A stretch of DNA of 64,000 nt from assembly GCF_025403485.1 (NCBI RefSeq), contig NZ_CP099966.1, positions 310,001-374,000 on the forward strand, given 5' to 3'. Positions 17,271-24,358 of this stretch are shown here, one piece after another; the first letter of the stretch is position 1, and every line of letters starts with the position of its first letter. The position numbers and the translations under genes were made by a program. The DNA is from Chryseobacterium paludis. GTDB lineage: Bacteria; Bacteroidota; Bacteroidia; Flavobacteriales; Weeksellaceae. Below the pieces are notes generated by a model. It had not been told where the DNA came from and made no database searches. It saw nothing but the letters and a program-made list of their open reading frames with translations.

Positions 17271-17645
17271 ATGAAAAAAGTAACAGGTATTGGTGGCATA
17301 TTTTTCAAATGCAAAGATCCTAAACAAATGCAAGAGTGGTATAAAACCCATCTTGGCTTAGACACAAATGACTATGGTGCGACTTTTGAATGGCGAGAGG
17401 CTGAGGATCCTAGCAAAGAAGGAGCTACACAATGGAGTCCTTTTGCTGAGAATACAAAATATTTTGAACCCTCCACAAAAGAATTTATGATCAATTACAG
17501 AGTGGCAGATCTTGAAGCTCTCGTTGAAGAGCTTAAGAAAGAAGGAGTAACGATTGTAGATGAAGTAGCAACCTATGACTATGGAAAATTTGTTCACATT
17601 ATCGATGTGGAAGGAAATAAGATTGAGTTGTGGGAGCCAAAATAA
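17271..17645 (+). CDS. VOC-family (glyoxalase-like) protein
   Basis: A 124-residue protein with two VOC beta-alpha modules: G-I-G-G-I-F-F-K-C-K-D-P near the start, W-Y-K-T-H-L-G-L-D, and the C-terminal I-I-D-V-E-G-N-K-I-E-L-W-E-P end. The E-L-W-E-P ending recurs in a glyoxalase-like group whose substrates are not established. It is monocistronic and closed by a hairpin terminator 61 bp downstream. It is distinct from the VOC protein at 1272-1667, and similarity is limited to the fold motifs. Confidence 0.87.
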   Translation: MKKVTGIGGIFFKCKDPKQMQEWYKTHLGLDTNDYGATFEWREAEDPSKEGATQWSPFAENTKYFEPSTKEFMINYRVADLEALVEELKKEGVTIVDEVATYDYGKFVHIIDVEGNKIELWEPK

Positions 17646-17706
17646 GTTGAGTTCGAAATATAACAGGAAATCAACAAAATTTCAAACCCATTATTGAAGA
17701 TTAAAG

Positions 17707-17733
17707 TATCCCTTACTGGATTAGTAGGGGATA
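17707..17733 (+). terminator. Rho-independent terminator after the VOC gene
   Basis: Arms TATCCCTTACT and AGTAGGGGATA (11 bp with one wobble), loop GGATT, followed by TTTTTAT. It lies between the plus-strand VOC gene and the convergent serine hydrolase gene. Confidence 0.85.
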
Positions 17734-17784
17734 TTTTTATAAAAATACGTTTGATGATTTCAGTGAAACTTTAGTGTGTTACTC

Positions 17785-19395
17785 TTATTTAGAGTCTTTT
17801 AGCAGCAGAATACCCCAGAAAAAATGATCTGGTGGCAATGAATCCCAATAATTGTAGGCGTGTCCGGAATCTGATTTGTAATGAAGCGTATATTGTCCAC
17901 GGGGTAAAATAATTTCCTCGCAGACCTTTTGATTTTTAAATGCACCGCCTGCTGATGTGGAAGGTTTTCCCTGCATGCGCCAGACAGTTTGACCGGCATT
18001 GTTATCTATCCATCCATAATCGCACCAGGAACTGCCATCTCCTGAACAATTTTCACCTACAGCGTACACTTTTATAGAAGTAGCATGTAAGAGTTTGAAA
18101 GTGCGGTTTATATCCTTATTAACTCCAACATTTCTAATATCAGCGATAATTTTACCATTGGGGATATGATTTTCCTTGGCATCATATTTTTTTTGATAAA
18201 CATTATAAAGTCGTTGTGCTTTTAAAGTATCTCCTTTTTTCAATGCCATTGTAGCATTAGTAATTAATTCTTTGTTTTCCAGATCATTTTCCGCCTTTTC
18301 ATTGTTATTAATAAAACAGAGATAAAGCAACTGACCTACAGGAGACATTAGCAGATCACCGTCGCCCAGTGGAAAAGGCTGACTAAGCTGATCCATATTA
18401 CACATAACGATTAAGGTCAGATGTATTGAAGGTATCTTTACAAAAAGTGCAGATTCTCCTGTTGATTGTCCGTAATGCCAGTAATAGTCTACGCCTTTAT
18501 AGGATTGTACAAACCATCCCAGTCCATAAGGAGTAGCAATTCCGTTATTGGTTTTATGGGCTGTATAAACTTCCTTTTGTGAAGCAGCTGAGATAAATTG
18601 ATTGTGATCAATCGCATCTGAATACTTTAAAATATCACTTACACTGGTAGCTAAACCACCAAAGGCACCGAATTCATTTAGATATTCACTGTGGATAGCA
18701 TGGCCCGAATTATCCACTTCGTAAGGCTTAGCCAGGCGGTTGAATGTTGTGTCAAAGAAAGGCAATACACTGGGATTTAGTTTGCTGTAGTCATAAAATT
18801 GATCTAAGGCTATTGCAGGAGCTGAAGATGTCATTTTTAAAGGGATGATGATCCTTTCCATGAGCAGACTGTAAAATGGTTTACCAGATGCTTTTTCAAT
18901 GACCTTTCCCAAAAGTCCGTAGCGATAGCCGTTATATTGAAAATAGGTTCCCGGAATACCCTCGGAAGTATGTGTTAATAGATGTCTTACAGTAATTTTG
19001 GAATTACCTAAATCGATACCATATTGAGTGACAGGATCGTCAAGGTTTAGTTTATGCTGTTCCACTAATTCCATAAGTAATGTAGAAGTGAAAGTTTTGG
19101 TAACTGATGCTACACGGAAAGAAGTTTGAGGAGTAGCAGGAATATTTTGTTCCATATCTGCATATCCATAACCTTGTTCCAGTAGAATGGCATTTCCCTG
19201 TTGTACTGCTGCAGCCATTCCTGGGATCTTTAACTGTATACGAATAGAATCTAGCTTAGCACTGAATAGCTCAGCACTTGTTTGTTTTTGTGCGCAGATA
19301 GTTTTAACAGCAGCGATCGATAATAAAAAGACTGCATATTTTATAAACTTGTTATTAAAGTATTGATAATGGATTGATTGGGTCACTTTTTCCAT
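17785..19395 (-). CDS. Serine hydrolase, beta-lactamase/class C PBP-like, exported
   Basis: About 536 residues from the ATG at 19395. That start places a signal peptide (F-I-K-Y-A-V-F-L-L-S-I-A-A-V, ending I-C-A-Q) correctly; a longer frame from 19437 is also open. The catalytic S-x-x-K is S-V-T-K in R-V-A-S-V-T-K-T-F-T-S-T. The second motif region reads F-Q-Y-N-G-Y-R-Y-G-L-L-G, so Tyr is kept, and an H-Y-G-Q-S-T-G motif serves as the third box. The C-terminal 150 residues form an extra region with a helical part and a beta-rich tail. It is probably a periplasmic peptidase or esterase of the AmpC fold rather than a resistance enzyme. Confidence 0.88.
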   Translation of the reverse strand: MEKVTQSIHYQYFNNKFIKYAVFLLSIAAVKTICAQKQTSAELFSAKLDSIRIQLKIPGMAAAVQQGNAILLEQGYGYADMEQNIPATPQTSFRVASVTKTFTSTLLMELVEQHKLNLDDPVTQYGIDLGNSKITVRHLLTHTSEGIPGTYFQYNGYRYGLLGKVIEKASGKPFYSLLMERIIIPLKMTSSAPAIALDQFYDYSKLNPSVLPFFDTTFNRLAKPYEVDNSGHAIHSEYLNEFGAFGGLATSVSDILKYSDAIDHNQFISAASQKEVYTAHKTNNGIATPYGLGWFVQSYKGVDYYWHYGQSTGESALFVKIPSIHLTLIVMCNMDQLSQPFPLGDGDLLMSPVGQLLYLCFINNNEKAENDLENKELITNATMALKKGDTLKAQRLYNVYQKKYDAKENHIPNGKIIADIRNVGVNKDINRTFKLLHATSIKVYAVGENCSGDGSSWCDYGWIDNNAGQTVWRMQGKPSTSAGGAFKNQKVCEEIILPRGQYTLHYKSDSGHAYNYWDSLPPDHFFWGILLLKDSK

Positions 19396-19541
19396 TTTTT
19401 CCAGAATAAAACTAATCAGATTCTTTTGGTCGTGCAAGTGTAAATTTCATTTTGTTGACTGATACGGGTGAGATTCTTTTCCAACCGTTCTTTGCGTGAA
19501 ATAAAATTAGCTTATCAAGTATGAAAAAATGCAGATAAAGC

Positions 19542-19572
19542 AGAAAAGAATCTAAAAATTAGATTCTTTTCT
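19542..19572 (-). terminator. Hairpin terminator of the redox cluster
   Basis: A perfect 14-bp stem (AGAAAAGAATCTAA / TTAGATTCTTTTCT) with loop AAA lies 30 bp beyond the ferredoxin stop on the minus strand. The T-rich 3' arm can serve as the U-tract. Confidence 0.7.
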
Positions 19573-19601
19573 TATACTTTAACTTAAAGTCATTTCATTT
19601 G

Positions 19602-19949
19602 TCAGGTATGCAGAAATCTCTGCCGATTAAGTAATACTTCCTCCGTTTCCCGATGATCGGGATCATCTACACAACAGTCTACAGGACATACCGCCTTACA
19701 TTGTGGCTCATCGTGAAACCCTTTGCATTCTGTACATTTTCCGGCAACGATGTAATAAACGTCGTCAGAAACAGCTTCATTAAAGGCACTGGCATCTACT
19801 TCTGTACCATCAGGAAAAACTGTTTTTCCGGAAAGTTTTGTTTTATCCTGCCATCGCCAGTCAATGGCACCCTCATAAATAGCGGAATTAGGACATTCAG
19901 GTTCGCAAGCTCCGCAGTTAATGCATGCGTCTGTTATTGTTATTGCCAT
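19602..19949 (-). CDS. 4Fe-4S dicluster ferredoxin
   Basis: A 115-residue ferredoxin. The first cluster motif is C-I-N-C-G-A-C-E-P-E-C-P near residues 9-20. The second is the extended type C-T-E-C-K-G-F-H-D-E-P-Q-C-K-A-V-C-P-V-D-C near 73-93, where an insertion separates the second and third cysteines. The 50-residue linker contains an acidic, Trp-bearing insert. Such ferredoxins shuttle low-potential electrons. It is last in a minus-strand cluster with FMN reductase, DUF2480 and superoxide dismutase, with a 74-bp gap before it. Confidence 0.93.
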   Translation of the reverse strand: MAITITDACINCGACEPECPNSAIYEGAIDWRWQDKTKLSGKTVFPDGTEVDASAFNEAVSDDVYYIVAGKCTECKGFHDEPQCKAVCPVDCCVDDPDHRETEEVLLNRQRFLHT

Positions 19950-20023
19950 TTCATCAATACTTTAGATTCTATGATCAGTAAATAATCTAGCATGATTCGT
20001 GCCGATGATTAATTTTATCCGTC

Positions 20024-20590
20024 TTAATCTGCATTATTATATATTATCTTTTCTATCCTGTTGGTGGTAGCGATATGAATCAGCCTGTCGAGCTTATCTG
20101 CATACATGGAAGAAATTTTATTGTCCTGATCAAATAAAGAGGTTCTGATCATTGGAACACTAAAAGGTAATGGCCACGCCCGTAATGATTTTGCAATAGC
20201 ATCCATTGTATTGATCCCCTGCATAGCCTGTAGCCCATCGGCCCAACAAACTAAACCAACCGTTTTATCTGTAAGGTATGGCTGATCCCTGTCAGCAGTT
20301 ACTTCAAGCCAGTCCAGACAGTTTTTCATAACTCCCGGAATACTTCCGTGATAAAGAGGTGCCAACCAGAAATGGATATCAGCATCAAGAAATAATTGAG
20401 TCATGCGTTCTACTGCTAACGGTGTTTTGGTAAGTGTGATATCATAAAGAGGAATACCAGAATCTGCAAGAGCAAAAGTTTCATGGGTAACACCCAGTAG
20501 ATCAAGTTTCTCAGTAAAGTATTTTGAAATGAGCCCGGAAGTTGATTTTGGCCTTCTTTCCAGGGCACCGTTAAATATAATTGCTTTCAT
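20024..20590 (-). CDS. NADPH-dependent FMN reductase-family protein
   Basis: A 188-residue flavodoxin-fold protein. The first strand and phosphate loop read K-A-I-I-F-N-G-A-L-E-R-R-P-K-S-T-S, and the FMN ring loop reads A-P-L-Y-H-G-S-I-P-G-V-M-K-N-C-L-D-W. These match the NADPH-dependent FMN reductase family. It should carry electrons from NAD(P)H to flavin or quinone. The gene lies 6 bp after the DUF2480 gene, so co-transcription and a shared redox role with the dismutase and ferredoxin are likely. Confidence 0.88.
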   Translation of the reverse strand: MKAIIFNGALERRPKSTSGLISKYFTEKLDLLGVTHETFALADSGIPLYDITLTKTPLAVERMTQLFLDADIHFWLAPLYHGSIPGVMKNCLDWLEVTADRDQPYLTDKTVGLVCWADGLQAMQGINTMDAIAKSLRAWPLPFSVPMIRTSLFDQDNKISSMYADKLDRLIHIATTNRIEKIIYNNAD

Positions 20591-20596
20591 TTTGTT

Positions 20597-21097
20597 TTAA
20601 TTTTTAAATATAACTTTTGGCAGGCCTATTTCACCATACATGAGGCTTTTAACAAAAGGTTTCAGTAGTCGGGTTGCTAATAAATAAAGTGCGGGATTGG
20701 TATCTGATCTTGCCTTAATAACTACTTTTTGATCCTTATATTGTCTGAGATCAGCATTGATGAGTTTATCTTTCCAAAGATCTAAAAGAACTTTTTCCAC
20801 GCTGTTTAGATCAGTATAAATAGTATGAGGATATAGTTTATCCATTATTAACATAAAAGCCCATGGTGGAATGATAGCCTCCGTAGAACAGATTAAAGCT
20901 ACGGCTTTTCCGGCATATACAGAGTAATCTATTGCGGATATTGATTCTTTAAATTCTTTCTCTTTGACAATCATTCCCATGAAAAGATGTTCTTTGAGAT
21001 CGAGCTCAGCAATATCTACTGAAGGTTTGTAATCCCAAAGGTCAAATGATATAATTCCTGAGGTTTCTGCCTTATTGATTAAAATTTTCTGATCCAT
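20597..21097 (-). CDS. DUF2480-family protein
   Basis: A 166-residue cytosolic protein recognised by V-A-L-I-C-S-T-E-A-I-I-P-P-W-A-F-M-L (about 66-83) and the N-terminal G-I-I-S-F-D-L-W-D-Y. These match the uncharacterised DUF2480 family, which as far as I know is largely limited to Bacteroidetes. The family is often encoded near Fe-S or redox genes. A single conserved Cys (in C-S-T) could be a ligand or redox residue, but that is a guess. It sits between the dismutase and the FMN reductase with short gaps (26 and 6 bp). Confidence 0.78.
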   Translation of the reverse strand: MDQKILINKAETSGIISFDLWDYKPSVDIAELDLKEHLFMGMIVKEKEFKESISAIDYSVYAGKAVALICSTEAIIPPWAFMLIMDKLYPHTIYTDLNSVEKVLLDLWKDKLINADLRQYKDQKVVIKARSDTNPALYLLATRLLKPFVKSLMYGEIGLPKVIFKN

Positions 21098-21123
21098 AAT
21101 TAAATGTTAAAACTTTTTAATAG

Positions 21124-21750
21124 CTATTTGATTTTTGAAAGAGCTTCTTCATATTTTTTTTCTACCGATGACCAGTCCAGAACTGACCAGAAAGAATCCA
21201 GATAGTCTGCTCTTTTGTTTTGATAAGCCAAATAGTATGCATGTTCCCAGACATCTATTCCAAGAATAGGGAAGCCTCTGTTCGCCGATTGAAGATCCAT
21301 CATAGGGTTATCCTGATTAGGAGTTGAACTAATAGCAAGTGAGCCACTGAATTTAACATACAGCCAAACCCATCCGGATCCAAACTGACCAAGCCCGGAT
21401 TTTTTCATTTCTGCTTTAAGATTTTCCAGATTGCCAAAAGCCGTGGTAATAGCTTCACCTAATTTTCCTTCTGGATTTAATTTCGGTTGTGGGGATAAGG
21501 TTTCCCAAAATAAAGAGTGATTGTAATGTCCACCACCATTATTTCTGATGGCAGGGCTGTATTCACTTATTCTTTGTAATAAAGAATCCAAATCAGAATC
21601 TGTTTCCCCAGCCTGGTCAAGGGCAGCAATAAGATTATCAACATATGCTTTATGATGCTTCTGATGATGAATGGTCATCGTTTCTTTATCTATAAATGGT
21701 TCCAATGCATCGTAAGCATAAGAAAGCTCTGGTAATGTAAATGAGTTCAT
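21124..21750 (-). CDS. Superoxide dismutase, Mn-type (Fe/Mn family)
   Basis: About 208 residues from M-N-S-F-T-L-P-E-L-S-Y-A-Y-D-A-L-E-P, the normal family start; the upstream ATG at 21780 adds ten residues and lies inside the likely leader, so I prefer 21750. Metal ligands are His in T-I-H-H-Q-K-H-H, His in G-G-H-Y-N-H-S-L-F-W, and Asp/His in D-V-W-E-H-A-Y-Y. The Gly in N-G-G-G-H and Gln in T-P-N-Q-D-N-P follow the Mn-type pattern; Fe-type enzymes put the active-site Gln elsewhere. It converts superoxide to peroxide and oxygen. It leads the redox cluster. Confidence 0.95.
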   Translation of the reverse strand: MNSFTLPELSYAYDALEPFIDKETMTIHHQKHHKAYVDNLIAALDQAGETDSDLDSLLQRISEYSPAIRNNGGGHYNHSLFWETLSPQPKLNPEGKLGEAITTAFGNLENLKAEMKKSGLGQFGSGWVWLYVKFSGSLAISSTPNQDNPMMDLQSANRGFPILGIDVWEHAYYLAYQNKRADYLDSFWSVLDWSSVEKKYEEALSKIK

Positions 21751-21777
21751 TATTTTGATTTTTTGATTAACGTGTTT

Positions 21778-21807
21778 CAAAGGTAATAATATATTTTAAT
21801 TAAACAA
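21778..21807 (-). promoter_or_regulatory. Promoter of the superoxide dismutase cluster
   Basis: On the minus strand, TTG (21807-21805), 19 bp, then TACCTTTG (21785-21778). This is a good match to the Bacteroidetes TTTG/TAnnTTTG promoter. The predicted start is near 21771, about 20 bp before the ATG at 21750. Confidence 0.75.
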
Positions 21808-21821
21808 CCAACAAGTTGGTT
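21806..21821. promoter_or_regulatory. Perfect palindromic operator over the sod -33 element
   Basis: AACCAAC-AA-GTTGGTT, a perfect 7-bp inverted repeat with a 2-bp centre, overlaps the -33 element of the sod promoter. It also contains CAAC-N6-GTTG, the box reported for cyanobacterial SufR. A SufR-like gene is divergent 120 bp away. Repression of the cluster by that protein is inferred. Confidence 0.65.
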
Positions 21822-21860
21822 AATTGCTTAAATGAAATAACTCTCAATACACTGATAATT

Positions 21861-21880
21861 ATAATATTAAGTGATATTAT
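21861..21880. repeat. Second inverted repeat near the SufR-like gene promoter
   Basis: ATAATAT-TAAGTG-ATATTAT, perfect 7-bp arms, lies upstream of a TATATTTG -7 element (21901-21908) for the SufR-like gene. It may be an autoregulatory site, but the AT-rich composition weakens the case. Confidence 0.35.
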
Positions 21881-21941
21881 AGTTAATTATAGAAAATGAC
21901 TATATTTGTTGTAGGAAATAAAACAACTTATATATTGTCAA

Positions 21942-22562
21942 ATGAATAAGCCAGCAACAGATCGTATCCTGATGTTTTTAAAGATGAGAGGCGAAGCAAC
22001 TTCACTTCTTATCTCTAAAGAATTGTCTATAACAAAGGAAGGAGCGAGAAAGCATTTATTAAACCTTGCCCAGGAAGGATTGATTAAATCCGTTGCCAAA
22101 AGCGAAGGGGTAGGTCGTCCTTCTACATATTATGTGCTTACTGAAAAAGGATTAGCACAATTTCCTGATACACACGCAGATGTTACGGTACAGCTTCTTC
22201 GATCTGTAAAAAATCTTTTGGGTGAGAATGCTTTAGATTTGTTGATCAATGATCGGGAAAAGAATACATATCAGCGTTATGAAAAAGCATTGATTAAAGC
22301 TTCATCACTAGAACAACGTCTGGATATTCTGGCAAAGATCCGTAATGATGAAGGATATATGGCTGAGTGGAAAAAGGAAGGGCATGACTATTTTTTGATT
22401 GAAAATCATTGTCCTATCTGTGCTGCTGCTAGCGAGTGCCAGGGATTCTGTCGTGCAGAATTGTCTAATTTCCAGAATTTAATAGGTTCCCAATATAAAG
22501 TAGAACGGATAAAACATATTCTTTCAGGTGCGCAGCGTTGTGTATATAAGATCAGTGGATAA
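21942..22562 (+). CDS. SufR-like winged-helix regulator with C-terminal Fe-S cysteine motif
   Basis: A 206-residue regulator. The N-terminal winged helix (about 5-75) has the helix-turn-helix A-T-S-L-L-I-S-K-E-L-S-I-T-K-E-G-A-R-K-H. The C-terminal motif is H-C-P-I-C-A-A-A-S-E-C-Q-G-F-C-R-A-E-L. That Cys-rich segment matches the Fe-S sensing region of SufR-type repressors, which lose DNA binding when the cluster is damaged. The gene is divergent from the superoxide dismutase cluster, with a palindrome over the sod promoter. A TATATTTG -7 element (21901-21908) supports the start. Confidence 0.87.
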   Translation: MNKPATDRILMFLKMRGEATSLLISKELSITKEGARKHLLNLAQEGLIKSVAKSEGVGRPSTYYVLTEKGLAQFPDTHADVTVQLLRSVKNLLGENALDLLINDREKNTYQRYEKALIKASSLEQRLDILAKIRNDEGYMAEWKKEGHDYFLIENHCPICAAASECQGFCRAELSNFQNLIGSQYKVERIKHILSGAQRCVYKISG

Positions 22563-22662
22563 TATATACTTTTAATCTCTTTCCGGAATTTGAAATAGGA
22601 ATTGTATAAGTGAAACTTTCTAAATATGTAAATTGCATCAACCATACTCATGTAAAATTCAT

Positions 22663-23430
22663 ATGAATAAAAATATTTTAAGCCTTCCGTACTTTAAATG
22701 GGTTTTTATCATTTCGCTTATTGTAAATTATGGGTGCTCTAAAACGCCTAAAAAGCAAACTTTAAATGAAAGTAAAAGAAATTTAAATCCTGCTTTAAAG
22801 CCTCAAAAAGAGAATCCCATAATTGATATTAAAAAAGAACCTGCTGATTTTTTACCAAATGGGTACGTGATCTTTGAAAAATCCTATGGTGATTTAAATA
22901 AAGACGGAGTAGATGATTGTATTCTCATCATCAAAAAGACGGATCAAAGTAAAATTATTACAGATGAATACCGCGGAAAACTGGATCGCAACCGTAGGGG
23001 TATTATTATTCTCTTTAAGAAAAATGAAGGCTATGAATTGGCTTCAAAAAATTATGATTGTTTTTCATCGGAAAATGAAGATGGCGGAGTGTATTATGCT
23101 CCTGAACTATCTGTCTCTGCTGAAAAAGGAAATCTATATATTCATTATGCCCATGGACGATACGGATATTGGAGCTATACATTCAGATATAAAAATCCAG
23201 ATTTTGAATTAATAGGCTACGATGAAAGCTCAAATACAGGTCCTGTAATTAACAGTGAAACCAGTATTAATTTTTTAACGGGAAAAAAACTTATTAAGGT
23301 CAATGTAAATGAAGGCGCTGAAAGTGGTGAAGAAAAATTTGAAAATACCTGGTCAAAACTTAAGTCATTAAAGAATTTTAATCTTTCAGAAATTAAAGAT
23401 TTTGATGAGCTTGATTTCTCGGAATATTAG
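22663..23430 (+). CDS. Lipoprotein with a calcium-loop-like motif, unknown function
   Basis: About 255 residues from the ATG at 22663, which gives a signal peptide (W-V-F-I-I-S-L-I-V-N-Y-G-C) with lipobox Cys; a longer frame from 22633 would bury the signal. The mature part has G-D-L-N-K-D-G-V-D-D-C, a calcium-binding-loop-like D-x-N-x-D-G pattern seen in VCBS/FG-GAP and dockerin-type repeats, here as a single copy. Two Gly/Tyr-rich strands (Y-A-H-G-R-Y-G-Y-W-S-Y) follow. The function is unknown. Confidence 0.75.
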   Translation: MNKNILSLPYFKWVFIISLIVNYGCSKTPKKQTLNESKRNLNPALKPQKENPIIDIKKEPADFLPNGYVIFEKSYGDLNKDGVDDCILIIKKTDQSKIITDEYRGKLDRNRRGIIILFKKNEGYELASKNYDCFSSENEDGGVYYAPELSVSAEKGNLYIHYAHGRYGYWSYTFRYKNPDFELIGYDESSNTGPVINSETSINFLTGKKLIKVNVNEGAESGEEKFENTWSKLKSLKNFNLSEIKDFDELDFSEY

Positions 23431-23447
23431 CAGATATTTATTTATTG

Positions 23448-23951
23448 TCAGATTTTACTACTCATTTCCTGAACTTCTTCTGCAGAAAAGCCATAGATCT
23501 GAGGTGTTTTTACATCAAGTAAATTAAGATAAATATAAAGTTCTCCTCTATGATGGATCTCATGTTCTGTCATGGCACGAAGCCATTTCCATATGGTGAT
23601 CTCATTATTTGCCGGAGTTAAACATTTTCGGTTGAGATCCTCATCAGAAAGGCTGCTAATAATTTCGATGGTTTGCCTGTGCATTTCATTAAAGTAGCTG
23701 ATAATATTGTCATAGCCATCTGCCAATTCTTTTCCGCAACCCTGATAAGCACTTTTTCTTCCCAAAATAGTTTCCCCATACATAGACCTTTCAATAGCCG
23801 CAATATGCCTGATCTGATCACCGACGGTAAACTTTCCGGGTTTATATGAGAAATCCAGATGTTCAGGTCTGATAACCTCAATTAATCGATTGGTTCTTGC
23901 CCTAACTTTTTCATAATAATCAATAAATGATTGTGCGGATCTTATTTCCAT
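23448..23951 (-). CDS. DinB-superfamily protein
   Basis: About 167 residues from M-E-I-R-S-A-Q-S at 23951; a frame from 23978 adds nine residues of no family character. It is a four-helix bundle with DinB-like metal ligands: His in G-D-Q-I-R-H-I-A-A-I-E-R and a pair in M-T-E-H-E-I-H-H-R-G-E-L. DinB/YfiT proteins bind a divalent metal and often act as thiol-dependent transferases. No substrate is evident. It is convergent with the lipoprotein gene, only 17 bp apart. Confidence 0.85.
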   Translation of the reverse strand: MEIRSAQSFIDYYEKVRARTNRLIEVIRPEHLDFSYKPGKFTVGDQIRHIAAIERSMYGETILGRKSAYQGCGKELADGYDNIISYFNEMHRQTIEIISSLSDEDLNRKCLTPANNEITIWKWLRAMTEHEIHHRGELYIYLNLLDVKTPQIYGFSAEEVQEMSSKI

Positions 23952-24099
23952 TGTATTAATTTTTGTTTTATAGCACACGAAAAGAAATTATAATTGAGCC
24001 GAAAACTTTTTGTGAATATAAGAAAATATACTTTCTGTTAAGGCTAACAACTCTTGTAAGCGATCTGGAATATATTAAAATGATCATTTAACTAATTTT

Positions 24100-24260
24100 T
24101 TTTGCGCAGCTGGCGGTTGCACTATTTAATTATAAATAATTTTTTTTAAAATTTTAATTGCAACATTGTTGCGGTTTGTGTTTTTTTTTATTATTATTGC
24201 AATTGAATTGCATTAATTTAAATTGATCTTACTGAAATGAAGAAATAAATCATTGATTAG
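24100..24260. other. AT-rich upstream region with several TTGC/GCAA motifs
   Basis: The 407-bp gap between the DinB and subtilase genes has no gene. It contains GCAAC-ATT-GTTGC (near 24160-24175) and a GCAATT-G-AATTGC palindrome (near 24200-24215) in a very AT-rich stretch. These could be binding sites for a regulator of the subtilase gene, but no promoter match is strong. Confidence 0.3.
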
Positions 24261-24358
24261 TAAGAAATGCAGAATACTAAACAAATAAAGTTGTAGGACT
24301 GTGTTTGTATTTTCAGATAGCCTTTAATTTAAAAAACATACTTAACATTTTATCAATT

